Positions 36,376 through 50,252 of a stretch of DNA of 64,000 nt are shown piece by piece; within the stretch, counting starts at the first letter, position 1; each line of letters starts with the position of its first letter. Origin of the DNA: Talpa occidentalis (taxonomy: Eukaryota; Chordata; Mammalia; Eulipotyphla; Talpidae); NCBI RefSeq assembly GCF_014898055.3, contig NW_023601104.1:78847106-78911105 (forward strand). The letters run 5' to 3'. Both the position numbers and the translations under genes were made by a program. The notes below the pieces were generated by a model. That model saw nothing but the letters and a program-made list of their open reading frames with translations. It did not search any database and was not told the origin of the DNA.

Positions 36376-38340
36376 GTACCATGTTTCTCTCCATCACCTT
36401 GTCTTTGTAGATATTTCTAGAAGTCTGATGTGTTCTACTCACTGCCTGTGAGAATCTCAAATCTAGAGGCGTTAGGGAACTTCATGACCCTGTGGGGGTG
36501 ACACACTCCAGATAACAGTATGATGTTGAGAGGCTAGTGTATTCCAATGAAGGCATTGACTTCTTCAGTCTTATCTCTAGACTCCTTTCCAGAGCTTTAA
36601 AATCTATTGCTATTGATGGATAAATGATCAATGTGAAGTTTTTTGCTTCTGAATTGAAAAGCTATAAGATAAATCTGAAACTTTTTTTCTTTTCTGATAT
36701 CATGGATATGTTAGAGAACTAAAACACATTAATCATTCATTACTGAGTTACAGGAAAGAGTTGACTGTACTTCTTCTATACACTTACATGTTTGGCCAAA
36801 AACAGCTGAGGTGATAGTTATCAGCAAGTAAAGGGAAATGAAATGGTTTAAATTTAACATCTGACCCCTCACAGGTTCTCAGAGGACAGATGATCTTGAA
36901 AGGCATGAGAAGTACAAGTCTCTTTCAAAATCCAGTCTGGGCCTCATTGGGTCAGTGATGAAGGCTACAGAGTCTTACAGAGATGAATGGGGTACAGGAG
37001 AATATTTTGAATTTTATGAGGAATTTTTCTTTGGTTTTTCCTGGGCAGCATATGGGAACAGGCTGAGGGTGCCAAGGCTCAGGCAAGTGGGCAATATTCT
37101 AGAACATCACCATCTGAGATGTCTATCAGGAGAAATAAACTTTTAGCCCAAAAGCAGAATTTGGGTCAGGTGTGTTTGGCACAGTGTTAGCTTACAGCAT
37201 TTTTTTATATTTTTTACTTCCGTACCAACATTTAACATCATAGAGATTTATGTGAAAAGTTATTAGAAACAACAGATGAATAGGTATGGAAAAATATGCT
37301 GTAGAACCTAATGTGATATCAATTTTCTTTAACTCTCTGTGTAAATGATGCACATTAAAAAAGCAGATGTACAGTTAAATAGATTTTTCTTTATAAATGT
37401 AATGACAAAGAGATTATACAATATCAATTGAAGAGACAGGGTGTCACTGTGTCTGTTGCTGTTTGTGTCTTGAAGCAAGAGAAGAGTGCATCTGAAAAAT
37501 AATCACCTTTCTTTCCGGGGAAGAGGACATGACTCTGGACAAAACTTCATGTGTTTTTACTCAGCTAGAGATGTTGGTCGTCACATCCAAATGGCCCCAT
37601 CTCATTCCTTTCATCCCAGGCACTGCATGGACGTTTAAAAAGTGAGGAGAAACCTCTTCTTCTTGTGTTTAGGCCCAGTACTGAACTCCGTGACCAGGGA
37701 TTTGGTGTGCGGGGTTTCACAGGCTGCAGAGAAATATTAATATGTGAGTGCTGATGCTAAACTTGTGGTCCCATGTGAATGGCAGATCCAAAAAGAATGC
37801 CTCTTCAACCATGATTTATTACAACTGCTCTGTGAGATAATATAATAAATAAAAAAAACAGAATCCATGATTTCAAGCCTTGCCTCGCGAACCCCAGTCA
37901 GAGCCTGCTGGGGGGGATAATGCCTGATTTCCCCACTCATAGCTTAGGCATCTGCCTGGTGATCATTGGAGTTGCAGAAACTGTTAGACACTCTTGCAGC
38001 TATGATTAAAGAGACCCTTTGATTGGATTTGCTGAGGTGAATTCACTCAGGGTGAACAGCCCCTGTGAAGACTATATAGCTCTATTTTTTTAACTCAATA
38101 AACTGATATAGTGAGGGCCAGGTTTGAGCTTGTACCTAGGTTAAATCATCCCCAGGAGTCTAGGTAATTCTAATTTCAATCCAGGTTCCAATATTATTTC
38201 ATGGAATAATATGAGGGATTGCCATCCTCATGAATTCTCAGCTTAGGGCAAAAGTACAAATGGTTGCCCCTATACCAAATGTCTAAATATTTACATGTTA
38301 TAAATTAAGCTAACCAATTGTTCTGTAAAATGCATTCTAT
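36376..38340. other. Intergenic DNA, no gene recognised
   Basis: No coding region. The stretch 37735-38125 ends in CTCAATAAACTGATATAGTG and could be an old LTR, but I cannot name it. Confidence 0.5.
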
Positions 38341-38341
38341 A

Positions 38342-38612
38342 GGGCTTCCCTGGTGGTGCAAGGGGTTAAGCATCACACTATGAAGCAATCCGCAGCCTCT
38401 ACAGCACGAGTTCGATCCCTGGCCAGCCAGAGAGCAACCCATATGGCACAGCAGACCTCTCCTGTCTCGCCCGCTGCTCCCCTCAGCAGTATATTTCAGT
38501 CAGTCTGCCTGTTCTGTTCCCCACTCTGTCTCTGTGAATTCTCTCACCCTCCCGCACTTCTGACTTGTACCCAGTTCTTATATAAATAAATAAATCTTAA
38601 AAAAAAAAATAA
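38342..38612 (+). mobile_element. tRNA-derived SINE, left unit of a tandem pair
   Basis: Mosaic: older GGGGTTAAGC head but the younger TGAATTCTCTCACCCTCC body and TATAAATAAATAAATC tail. No duplication with its own right flank. Confidence 0.9.
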
Positions 38613-38613
38613 A

Positions 38614-38880
38614 GTGGGCCTCCCTGGTGGTGCAAGGGGTTAAGCACCACACTATGAAGTAATCCTCAGCCTCTGCAGCATGAGTTCCATCCCTGGCCAG
38701 CCAGGGAGCAACCCACATGACAACAAACCTCTCCTGTCTCACCCACTGCTCCCCTCAGCAGTGTATTTCAGTAGATCTGCCTGTTCTGCTCCCCACTCTG
38801 TCTCTGGTGAATCCTCTCACTCCCTACATCTCTGGCCTGTACCCCAGTTCTTGTATGCATAAATAAATAAATCTTTTTTA
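38614..38880 (+). mobile_element. tRNA-derived SINE, right unit of a pair, L1 in its tail
   Basis: Older-type copy. Its A-rich tail TAAATAAATCTTTTTTA (38864-38880) is the target of the L1 insertion that follows and is repeated at 39664-39680. Confidence 0.92.
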
Positions 38881-39663
38881 TTTTTTTAATTTAAATTTTA
38901 TTTTTATATTCCCCATACAATTGTAACCCCCTTATTTTGACCCCAATCCCTCCTCTCCCCACCCCCCCCATAGTGTCTCTTGTTCATAGTTATTTGTTGA
39001 TTTTGATATTTTCTTTCTTATAGTTATTCTTTTTCCTGGTCCCTTATTTAAGTTTTCTAGATTCCTGTTATGAGACCATCCTGTATTTTTCTTTTTCTTT
39101 CTGCCTTATTTCGCTGAGCATGATCCCTTCCAGCACCATCCATGTTGTTGCAAATTGCATGTTTATCTTTTTTGAATGCTGAGTAATATTCCACGATGTA
39201 TATGTACCACATCTTCTTGATCCAGTCATCTATTTTTGGGCATTTGGGTTGTTTCCAAATCTTAGCTATTGCAAATAGTGCTGCTATAAACACAGGGGTG
39301 CAGGTGCTCTTTGGAATTGATGTTTCTGTGTCCTTTGGGTAAATACCTAGGAGTGGAATTGCTGGATCATATGGAAGCTCTATGTTTAGTAGGTCCAGAA
39401 ATCTCCACACAGCTCTCCATAGTGGTTGGACCAGTTTGCACTCCCACCAACAGTGCAGGAGAGTTCCTTTTTCTCCACATCCTCACCAACATTTGTTGTT
39501 GCTAGTTTTTTAATATGTGCCATTCTCACTGGTGTGAGATGGTATCTCATTGTAGTTTTGATTTGCATTTCCCTGATTACAAGTGATGTTGAACATTTTT
39601 TCATATGCCTGTTGGCCATTTGCATTTCCTCTTAAGAGAAATTTCTTTTTAGCTCTTCTGCCC
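38881..39663 (-). mobile_element. 5'-truncated LINE-1, minus strand
   Basis: 783-bp 3' end of L1 in reverse, flanked by an exact 17-bp duplication of a SINE tail (38864-38880 and 39664-39680). It contains the ORF2 C-terminus on the minus strand, open for 117 codons at 39410-39057 (motif [19 protein letters not shown]), then the C-rich complement of the 3' UTR near 38930-38975. High similarity to 4220-4800 of the first L1. Not autonomous. Confidence 0.96.
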
Positions 39664-39851
39664 TAAATAAATCTTTTTTAAAAAAAAAAGTATGGTAAAA
39701 GCAATGGGCTGTCACTTTCAAGATTAATCTATAAAGACTCTGGCTTCCCTTTAAAAAAATTAAATTAAATTAAAAATGGATGATGTAGGTATTGAATTGT
39801 GGTATTCAAATTCATTGGATACATTTAAAAGTGATATCAATTTTAATTTTA

Positions 39852-40108
39852 GGGCCTCCCTGGTGGTGCAAGGGGTTAAGTCTCAGCACTATGAAACTAT
39901 TGGCAGCCACAGCAGCATGAGTTAGATGCCCGGCCTGGGAGCTAATTCACATGGTATAGCAAACCTCTCCTGTCTTGCCAACTGGTCCCCTCAGCAGTGT
40001 ATTTCAGTCAGTTCATCTGTTCTGCTCCCCACTCTGTCTCTGGTGAATCCTATCACTCCCTACCCCTCTGGCCTTGTATGCATAAATAAATAAAATAAAT
40101 CTTTAAAA
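39852..40108 (+). mobile_element. tRNA-derived SINE, older type
   Basis: Head GGGGTTAAGTCTCAGCACTA; flanks ATTTTAATTT on both sides look like a short duplication. Confidence 0.9.
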
Positions 40109-40316
40109 AATTATTTTAATTTAAAATGTCAATACATAAATACTGGACTATGTAGATGAAAACATTTTTCATTTTCTATTGAAACTTGAAAAGATTTTTG
40201 ATGTCAGTTAAAAGCTTTTCACAATTCTTTGTGCCATAGCTATCCATAATTCTTTTAGAAAGTAGGTTAGCAAGAATTGGAAGTGTAACATCCTAGACAG
40301 CATCTACACGATGTAT

Positions 40317-40640
40317 TGCAGGACTTGGCAGACTTTTTCTGTGAAGGGCCAAACAGTAATTATCTAGGCTTTGCAATTCAGACAGTCTGTCTAAAGCTAC
40401 TGTTGTAGCATAGAAGCAGCCACAGACAGTTTTATAATGAATGAGTGTGGCTAAGTTCCAAGAAAGTGTGGGCATTGAATTTTGAATTTCATATAAATCT
40501 CATCTCATAGAATATGATTCTTCTTTTGATTTTTTTTTCAACCATTAAGAAAATAAAAATCCCTCTTAGTCTATGGGATAGATAAAAACGGGAACTGGGC
40601 TGAATTTGGCCTGAGGTCTATAATTTGTTGATCTCTGATT
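40317..40640. repeat. hAT-type MER DNA transposon
   Basis: Non-autonomous element whose ends are GGACTTGGCAGACTTTTTCT and TTTGTTGATCTCTG. The body TGAAGGGCCAAACAGTAATT, TCTAGGCTTTGCAATTC, GCATAGAAGCAGCCACAGAC and GGCTGAATTTGGCCTG matches a common mammalian MER repeat. Exact family not named. Confidence 0.75.
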
Positions 40641-40861
40641 TGTAGTAATTTGGTAAAACAATCTTACAAATTAGTAAGAATTAGTAGTCTCAAAATTAAA
40701 ATGTAAATTTACAGTAATGATCTATATTCTTAAAGCCTCAAGCAAAGAAATTCAGAATGTATAAAGTAAAACATGAAAGTTCTTCTGTTGCCATTAATCC
40801 CCTTACCCAGAGGCACCCTTGTCTTTTTTGATATATATTTTTCTAGATATTCAACTGTGAA

Positions 40862-40862
<1 letters not shown>

Positions 40863-40895
<33 letters not shown>
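40863..40895. repeat. (AC)n microsatellite
   Basis: 33-bp AC tract. Confidence 0.95.
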
Positions 40896-40896
<1 letters not shown>

Positions 40897-40965
40897 GGTT
40901 TTAAAGTAACTATATATAAAGTAACTATATGTAAACTATATGGATCACATTTTTTATTTTTTGTT

Positions 40966-41231
40966 TTTAAAGATTTATTTATTTATGCATACAAGAACTG
41001 GGGTACAGGCCAGATGTGCAGGAGGGTGAGAGGATTCACCAGAGACGGAGTGGGGAACAGAACAGGCAGATCGACTGAAATACACTGCTGAGGGGAGCAG
41101 CGGGTGAGACAGCAGAGGTCTTCCGCGCCATGTGGGTATCTCCGCAGCTGGCTGGGATCTAACTCGTATTGCAGAGGCTGTGGACAGCTTCAGAGTGCTG
41201 CACTCAACCACCTGTGCCACCAGGGAGGCCC
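40966..41231 (-). mobile_element. tRNA-derived SINE
   Basis: Minus-strand copy with GTATTGCAGAGG in place of the usual B-box context. No duplication recognised. Confidence 0.92.
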
Positions 41232-41233
41232 CC

Positions 41234-41490
41234 CAGAATGACTTCTAATTTAACATGACTTATGTCCTTACAAGAAGAGGAAATTTGGATACGGACTTGT
41301 ACAGAGGAAAGACCACATGAAAACAGGGAAAAGAGAGCCATATGTAACAAAGGAGAAGGGTCTCGGAAACTAGTCCTGCCAACACCCATTATCAGATTTC
41401 CAGCCTCCAGAACTGGAAGAAAATAAATTTCTATTCTTTAACTACTTAGTCTGTGATACTTTATTACGGCAGCAAACTAATATGCTCTCC
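41234..41490 (+). repeat. MLT1-like MaLR long terminal repeat
   Basis: Reads TATGTCCTTACAAGAAGAGG, GAAAGACCACATGAAAACAG, CCAGCCTCCAGAACTGGAAG and AAATAAATTTCTATTCTTTA, the 3' part of a MaLR-type LTR. Solo remnant with no internal genes. Confidence 0.75.
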
Positions 41491-43068
41491 CAGTGTTTGA
41501 ATTTTAAATAAAGAATGAGTGAGAAATGCAATGACTAATCCAAAGGAATCACTAACAGTGGATTTAGGTGAGGGAGATAATTTGGGGCAATTTCCTGAGA
41601 GGCTTCAAATCTTTCTGTGTAGATTTAAGCACGGACCTGTCTTTAGTCAACATCTTTTCCTACAGCAGCTTCTCTAGTGAACAAGTATTAACTACTATTA
41701 TCTTAATGTCAAGATCCTTTGATTTTTTTTAAAAGGGATTATACTTATTCAAAATAACAAAAGAGCAAGAAATGACTAGAGATCAGGAAAAGTGAGATGA
41801 ATAGGAAAAGCGAAGTTATGTTGTTTAAAAAACACTATATTTTAAATTGCATAAGTTATAGATGTATGATATAGAAGACCCAGAGCAACAAATGAAAATC
41901 TACCCAGACTCGCACCACCCAGTGGTGATCACTGCTAAATATTGTGGCATAAAGACTCCCAAACTTTTTTCAGCAGTAGGAATATATGGATAATGTAAGG
42001 ATAAACACATACACATTGACACATACATATATATCCCCCCAAATGCATCCCACTATAACTTATTTTGTCTACCTTTTTTTTTAATCACACATAAGGACAT
42101 TATTCCTTGTCCACAAACCATATTCCTGTTTTGTAGTGAGAACTAAGTAAAGCCACAGGAAAAATGATATTAAAGATGAGTCAGATTCCAAAAGTTGCCT
42201 GTCACAAGGTAAATAAAAAGCATAGCAAGAGCATTCTTTGAGGAAATCACAAAATGTTGTGAAAAGAAAAAGATGAGGTCATAGGGAAAAGTGGGAAGAA
42301 AGGTAGAGAATGTGGAAAAGACAAATTTACAGCTTTTCTCTACCTGAACACAGTGTCCTCAGTTTTGTGAGCAACAAAGCTCAGGTCATTCACCTAGTTC
42401 ACTGCAGGATGAATCTGTTTTCTGTTAAAAACCACTCTCTTTGAAAAGGCAATTAAAGCTCTCCATGACATACTTGACCTACTCTCTCCTTCAGCTTTCC
42501 CTAGGGGATCTTATATTGGGAGTTTGCCAGCACATGCAGCCTATATGTCAATTAGGGAAGCAAGCGCTCCCTCCACTGTCCCTTCCTCCAAGCATGGCGA
42601 CCTTAGACGAGTGCACAGGATTTGGGAGAAGGAGAATATGGGTTGGTTTCAGCCCCTACTCTGGCCCTTGCCAGTTAACTTTGTGCAAGGGGGTAGTTCA
42701 CAAAATGGCCTTGTTTGTTATGGTCCCCACCAACACACTTAAATTTTTGTGACTACCTGTGCTATAAATTCGCACAGGAGAGAGATTAAATTTAAAAAGA
42801 CTAGTTGTAATAGACCTCAGCTATTGACATTTTGGATTAGATACTTATTTGTGGTAGGGGAGTTGAAAACGATAATACACCTTGTAATAAATAAAAAAAG
42901 GGTAAACATGCTACCTAGGTAGCGGTAACATTTAAAATATCTGGCAAGTGTTTGGTCGGAGTGTGACTGAGAAGAGGACTGAAGAATCAGACAGAACCAT
43001 CTAAAGGCTCCAGATGCCACATAGTCTAGTATACTCAGAATTGCTTGCAGTACTGTAAACTCTTTTGG
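41491..43068. other. Intergenic DNA, no gene recognised
   Basis: AT-rich. A 103-codon frame at 42441-42752 shows no family motif or splice signals. Confidence 0.55.
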
Positions 43069-43069
43069 A

Positions 43070-43235
43070 GTGAGTTTGGTAAAACCTATTAATAATAACA
43101 TAATTATCTGTCCTTTGACCCAGCAATTCTATTCCTGAGAATTTATTTTAAATTATAAGACAAGTAATCTTTATGCATAAAGCAATAACAAGGACTTGCT
43201 ATTTTCAACAATTTCATATTCATGTCTATGTGGTA
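43070..43235 (+). mobile_element. Short old L1 fragment
   Basis: TGACCCAGCAATTCTATTCC and flanking text is the L1 ORF2 C-terminal segment corresponding to ~4340 of the first L1. Confidence 0.5.
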
Positions 43236-43710
43236 CCTGTTAAATGAGAGACCCCAATTTAAGAGGTAGATTCAAGATTCAGAGGAGGTGAGATAGAAGA
43301 AAGAAATTGTAGCTAACAAAACAAAATCCCAAAGAGGATGATGGGAAGGGGCAGATGTCAAGAATGCAGTTGAAAAGTTCATAGCTTCTTTTTCAGAGAG
43401 GGCAGTGGCTAAGTAAGAATGCAGGGAAATTAGGAAGAGGAACTTAGATGGGATTTCAATCAATGTCATCATCTGCAGAGTAAAAATGGCTGGGTGGTCC
43501 CCAGGTTTGACCGGAATCTCAAACTTTGCAGGGGGTATTCCTTGAAAACAGAATTGTGCACTAGCCTGTGCAAAGTTGCCTGGGAACAAGCTATTCAGAA
43601 ATGAGGACGTTTTGGAGAATACAAAAATATGCAGAAAAGCAAGAGTTATGTAGCCAACTTTCTTTGTCAGGATTGATTTTTAAATTGCTTTCTGCAATAG
43701 TAATCTTTTT

Positions 43711-43845
43711 TTTAAATTTCATATATTTTTTACATCATTTTTCATTTTTGCACAATGTATGCATTATCATCTTGGTTATAGTCCCCATACAATTCCCACC
43801 CCTCCTTGTTTTGATCCTACTGTCTCCTCACCACCCCCTGTGCAA
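43711..43845 (-). mobile_element. L1 3' UTR fragment, minus strand
   Basis: Poly-T, then CCCCATACAATTCCCACCC, TTGTTTTGATCC and a C-rich end, as at 38881-38970. It ends about 35 bp before the CpG-rich RIOX1 promoter. Confidence 0.6.
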
Positions 43846-43879
43846 CAGTAATCGTAATGATAGGGACTTCGCTCAACTG

Positions 43880-44075
43880 TGAATCCAGGCGCTTAAAGCA
43901 GCACTGGCTAAGAATGAGCGGGAGCGCCAGGGGAGAGAGTAGTGGGCGTGGCCTCCGGAGGCGGCTGGAGACCACGCCCACTCCCAGAGTACACCGCAGC
44001 CGCGGCCTGAGGTAGACGGTTTGGCTCGAACCGGTTTCTCGGCACATCCCGCCGGACTCCGAAGAGCGTCGGATC
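43880..44075 (+). promoter_or_regulatory. RIOX1: RIOX1 CpG-rich promoter and 5' UTR
   Basis: GC-rich, TATA-less leader directly upstream of the RIOX1 ATG. An inverted pair of GC/CACC-type boxes, GGGCGTGG at 43944-43951 and CCACGCCC at 43972-43979, could bind Sp1/KLF factors. Base composition switches sharply from the AT-rich L1 fragment on the left. The CpG-rich block continues through the first ~900 bp of the coding region. Transcription start not determined. Confidence 0.7.
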
Positions 44076-46004
44076 ATGGACGGGCTCAGGGCCAGCGCAG
44101 GGCTGCTGAGGCGCGGGCGGCTGCGGCGCCGGCGCCAGCCGCAGCCGCACGGCGGGTCGGTCCTGGCCCTCCCGCTGAGGCCCAGGAAGATCCGGAGGCA
44201 GCTGAGGAGAAGCGTCGCGTCCCGCATGGCCGCGCTGAGGGCCCAGACGCTGCCGAGCGAGGACTCGGAAGACTCGCGGGTGGAGTCGACGGTCGACGAC
44301 CCCGGGGACCCGCTCTCCGGCGGGGCGGCGGCCATCCCGGACGCGGTCCGGCGAGAGCCCTACGGCCACATCGGGCCTGCGGAGCTGCTGGAAGCCTCGC
44401 CGGCGACCCGCTCCCTGCAGACCCCGCCCGCGCGCCTGGGGGAGGCGCAGACTCCGCCGGCGCGCTTGGTGCCGGCCCCCGCGCCACCCGCGCGCCTGGG
44501 GGAGGTGCCCGCCGCGCCCGCCCGCGCGGTGGAGACCTCGGCCCTTCTGTGCTCCGCCCCGCCATCCGCGGCTGCCGCGACGTTGTCGGGACCTCAGGGG
44601 GACAGCACGGGCGGGGAGGTGCCCTGGGACTCTCCGCTGCAGCGCATCCTGGCGGAGCTGAACCGCATCCCCAGCAGCCGGCGGCGGGCTGCGCGCCTCT
44701 TTGAGTGGCTCATCGCGCCCATGCCGCCCGACCATTTCTACCGGCGCCTGTGGGAGCGGGAGGCGGTGCTGGTGCGGCGCCAGGACCACACCTACTACCA
44801 GGGTCTCTTCTCTACCGCCGACCTGGACTCCATGCTGCGCAACGAGGAGGTGCAATTTGGACAGCACCTGGACGCAGCACGCTACATCAGCGGGCGGCGC
44901 GAGACCTTGAACCCTCCCGGCCGCGCTCTGCCCGCCGCGGCGTGGTCCTTGTACCAAGCCGGCTGCTCCCTGCGCCTCCTCTGCCCGCAGGCTTTCTCGA
45001 CCACCGTGTGGCAATTTTTGGCTGTGCTCCAGGAGCAATTTGGAAGCATGGCAGGGTCCAACATTTATCTCACGCCCCCCAACTCGCAGGGCTTTGCTCC
45101 ACACTACGACGACATCGAAGCTTTTGTGCTGCAGTTGGAAGGCAGGAAACTCTGGCGTGTCTACCGACCCCGGGTTCCGACTGAGGAACTAGCCCTGACA
45201 TCCAGTCCCAACTTCAGCCAGGACGATCTGGGTGAGCCTGTGTTGCAGACAGTGCTGGAACCTGGAGATCTGCTCTATTTTCCTCGGGGCTTCATTCACC
45301 AAGCCGAATGCCAGGATGGAGTCCACTCTCTGCACCTCACCTTGTCCACATACCAGCGTAATACTTGGGGTGACTTCCTGGAGGCTGTACTGCCTCTGGC
45401 AGTGCAGGCTGCAATGGAGGAAAATGTGGAGTTTCGTCGGGGTCTGCCCCGAGACTTCATGGATTACATGGGGGCCCAGCATTCGGATTCTAAGGATCCG
45501 CGAAGAACCGCATTCATGGAGAAGGTGCGGGTCTTGGTTGCCCGCTTGGGACACTTTGCCCCTGTCGATGCTGTGGCTGACCAGCGAGCTAAAGACTTCA
45601 TCCACGATTCTCTGCCCCCTGTGTTGAGTGATAGGGAGAGAGCACTAAGTGTTTATGGGCTCCCAATTCGCTGGGAGGCTGGAGAACCTGTGAACGTGGG
45701 GGCCCAGTTGACAACAGAAACAGAAGTGCACATGCTTCAGGATGGAATAGCTCGTCTGGTGGGTGAAGGAGGCCATTTGTTTCTCTATTACACAGTGGAA
45801 AACTCCCGTGTTTATCATCTGGAAGAACCCAAGTGCTTGGAGATATACCCCCAGCAAGCTGATGCTATGGAACTCTTGCTTCGCTCCTACCCAGAGTTTG
45901 TGAGAGTAGGGGACCTACCCTGTGACAGTGTGGAGGACCAGCTGTCCTTGGCAACTATGTTATATGATAAGGGGCTGCTGCTCACCAAGATGCCTCTCAG
46001 CTGA
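44076..46004 (+). CDS. RIOX1: RIOX1 (NO66), ribosomal oxygenase 1
   Basis: Intact single-exon gene of 642 codons; the family length is about 640. RIOX1 is a nucleolar Fe(II)/2-oxoglutarate oxygenase that hydroxylates a histidine of ribosomal protein RPL8 and is also reported as an H3K4/H3K36 demethylase. Order: an Arg-rich N-terminus (residues 12-50, likely nucleolar targeting), a Pro/Ala-rich linker with four 10-residue repeats (PPARL, 117-150), a JmjC domain (~290-440) and a C-terminal dimerisation/winged-helix part. The iron ligands are visible as His343 and Asp345 ([10 protein letters not shown]) and His408 (GFIHQAEC). The start has a good Kozak context (A at -3, G at +4). The gene lies antisense at the 3' side of HEATR4. 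No frameshift or missing catalytic residue. Confidence 0.98.
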   Translation: MDGLRASAGLLRRGRLRRRRQPQPHGGSVLALPLRPRKIRRQLRRSVASRMAALRAQTLPSEDSEDSRVESTVDDPGDPLSGGAAAIPDAVRREPYGHIGPAELLEASPATRSLQTPPARLGEAQTPPARLVPAPAPPARLGEVPAAPARAVETSALLCSAPPSAAAATLSGPQGDSTGGEVPWDSPLQRILAELNRIPSSRRRAARLFEWLIAPMPPDHFYRRLWEREAVLVRRQDHTYYQGLFSTADLDSMLRNEEVQFGQHLDAARYISGRRETLNPPGRALPAAAWSLYQAGCSLRLLCPQAFSTTVWQFLAVLQEQFGSMAGSNIYLTPPNSQGFAPHYDDIEAFVLQLEGRKLWRVYRPRVPTEELALTSSPNFSQDDLGEPVLQTVLEPGDLLYFPRGFIHQAECQDGVHSLHLTLSTYQRNTWGDFLEAVLPLAVQAAMEENVEFRRGLPRDFMDYMGAQHSDSKDPRRTAFMEKVRVLVARLGHFAPVDAVADQRAKDFIHDSLPPVLSDRERALSVYGLPIRWEAGEPVNVGAQLTTETEVHMLQDGIARLVGEGGHLFLYYTVENSRVYHLEEPKCLEIYPQQADAMELLLRSYPEFVRVGDLPCDSVEDQLSLATMLYDKGLLLTKMPLS

Positions 46005-46490
46005 TTTGGTTTCTTGTTGATGGCTGGAAACAAGACAGTAGTGATCCTCTCTTCTGCCACCACTTTTTTTTTTTTCCAAACTCATGTTCTTACCTTGATA
46101 ACCATCAATGTGCTCACACTTACCTTTATGAGTGTTTCAATGTCATAAAACTCAGATGGTCTTCTAGGAAATATCTCATCTAGGCACAAAAGTAAAAGCA
46201 GAAGTTAGAGTTGGAAAAACGGAGTTATTTCTGCAGAAGTAACCTTGACAGCTGGTCGTCGAGTACCAACTTCATCATTATTCTCAGGCTTCAGTGTACT
46301 GTACAGCACTTGCTGTGTCATTCTGCTTGAGACTTTAGAAATTTGTATTTGGAATTTGCATCCTTCATTTGAATTTCATTTGAGATCAGCAGTGGGGGGA
46401 GGGGTTGGGGTCAGTATTCTGTTTGTTATCGTGAGTTTGTATGAATGTTAGAAAAGTTATTAAAGTGCCAAAGAATGTTTTCCTTTTCTA
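46005..46490 (+). terminator. RIOX1: RIOX1 3' UTR and polyadenylation region
   Basis: A variant signal ATTAAA at 46459-46464 is followed by the T-rich stretch TGTTTTCCTTTTCT. This gives a 3' UTR near 480 nt, suited to a ~2.5-kb mRNA. No AATAAA occurs closer to the stop. Confidence 0.6.
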
Positions 46491-46499
46491 AGGCTAGAT

Positions 46500-48450
<1,951 letters not shown>

Positions 48451-48604
48451 CTGCTTGGGGTAGGGAAGTTCTAAAGAACTTTTGAGAACCCTGAAATTAC
48501 TCTTGATAAGCTTGCACTTATCTACCTTGTTCTTGATCTCTTGAAGCAATTCTTGGTTTCCTTCTTTTTCTAAGTTGAGTATCTTCATTGCCTGGTGAAT
48601 TTCT
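48451..48604 (-). CDS. HEATR4: HEATR4 exon (10th visible, most 3')
   Basis: 154-bp exon on the minus strand between acceptor TTTCAG (48610-48605) and donor CAG/GTACG at 48451/48450. It enters in phase 2 and leaves in phase 0. The peptide has EIHQAMKILNLEKEGN and QEIKNKVDKCKL, charged and helical, after the last HEAT units. The entry phase matches the exon at 49984-50173. Because it ends in an open frame, at least one more coding exon must lie further left. Confidence 0.85.
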
Positions 48605-48834
48605 CTGAAAGATAACAAGGACTTCTTAGATTATTCTTAGTATCCTTAAAAAAAAGCATGGAGGTTGAAAATACAGGATTTGGAATCAGACAATTCTAAA
48701 TTCCAATTCTGTGTTGTTGTGCTGTGCCTTATTTGCAAAAATATCACTATATGATACTTGTAGGGATGTTGTGCAGTTTTCGAAATGATGGATTTGAAGG
48801 CATATTTATTGATCACCTTTATGACAGGTACTTA

Positions 48835-48995
48835 AGCGTGTCATTTCATTAGTCACTACCACAAACCCATAAGCTAGACCACCATCTGCATTTGATACAT
48901 GAAAAAAGGGCTGAGAATTTAAGTCATTAACCTAAGCTCACAGAGTTAATGCATGTCTCAGCTGGGATTTAAAACTTGTGTGTACTAAACAGGCA
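48835..48995 (-). repeat. MIR element, reverse orientation
   Basis: TGATACATGAAAAAAGGGCT, AACCTAAGCTCACAGAGTTA and TCAGCTGGGATTTAAAACTT follow reverse MIR order. A forward MIR piece (GGATTTGGAATCAGACAATT) lies near 48678. Confidence 0.6.
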
Positions 48996-49197
48996 CTTGG
49001 TAAATGTAAGTTGAATAAATAAATAACTTAAAACCTCCTGGAGTAGAGGTGCATGAACTTGGTTTTCAATCTAATTTGGGCAAGTTTTTCTTTTACTCAC
49101 TTGGGTTAAGTATATAAATGGTAAGCCTGTGCTTTTGAGCTATTAGGCAGCCTGGGAAAAGGCAGGGTATATTCTGTTAACAAAGATGGGAGAGGAG

Positions 49198-49475
49198 AGA
49201 CCTCCCTGGTAGCTCAGGGGGTTAAGTCTCATCACTATGAAACTATCTGCAGCCACTGCAGCACGAGTTCGATCCCCAACCAGGAAGCTAACTCACATGG
49301 TACAGCAGACCTTTCCTGTCTTGCTCACTGCTCCCCTCAGCATTGTATTTCAGTGGATCCACCTGTTCTGCTCCCCACTCTGTCTCTGGTGAATCCTCTC
49401 ACCCCTGTACCTCTGGCCTATATCCCAGTTGTTCTTGTATGCATAAATAAATCTTAAAAAAAAAAAAATAAAAAC
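49198..49475 (+). mobile_element. tRNA-derived SINE, older type
   Basis: Head GGGGGTTAAGTCTCATCACT. Imperfect 19-bp duplication (AACAAAGATG then AGAGGAG) at 49179-49197 and 49476-49494. Confidence 0.92.
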
Positions 49476-49579
49476 AACAAAGATGAAAGAGGAGTGTGTA
49501 AAAGGGGACAATTGTATGTTGAAGAATAGAACTGGACTTTCAATGGTGGGCTTATTGTAGTGTATATATATAATTTTTT

Positions 49580-49846
49580 TTTTTTTAAGATTGATTGATT
49601 TATTTATACAAGCACTGGGTACAGTCAGAAGCGCGGGAGGGTGAGAGAATTCACCAGAGCCAGAGCGGGGAACAGAACAGGCAGACCGACGAAATACACT
49701 GCTGAGGGGAGCAGCGGACGTGGCAGGAGAGGTCTGTCGTGCCATGTGGGACCCTCGCCGGTGGCCGGGGATTGAATCGGTGCTGCAGAGGCTGCAGGCA
49801 ACTTCACAGCCCAGCGCTCAACCGCTGCACCACGAGGGGAGGCCCT
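49580..49846 (-). mobile_element. tRNA-derived SINE, younger type
   Basis: Minus-strand copy flanked by TGTATATATAATTTTT-like sequence on both sides. Confidence 0.92.
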
Positions 49847-49982
49847 GTATATAATTTTTAATGATGCATACCTGAAACTTATTAATGTTATAATGCAATG
49901 CTACTTCAAATAATAAAGAAAACAAGGATGGTAGAGTCGGCAGTGCAAGGGGTCAGGGCAGGAACTAGAGGTTTAGTGCTTA

Positions 49983-50252
<270 letters not shown>

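Noticed and set aside
37735..38125. Possible LTR ending in CTCAATAAACTG
   Set aside because: One LTR-like end only; no matching 5' end, duplication or family recognised, so it is not listed as an element.
42441..42752. 103-codon plus-strand frame
   Set aside because: No recognisable family, no CpG promoter, no splice or poly-A signal; likely chance.
43908..45104. 398-codon minus-strand open frame across RIOX1
   Set aside because: It is the antisense shadow of the GC-rich RIOX1 coding region, which is a known intact gene on the plus strand. High CpG content removes stop codons on both strands.
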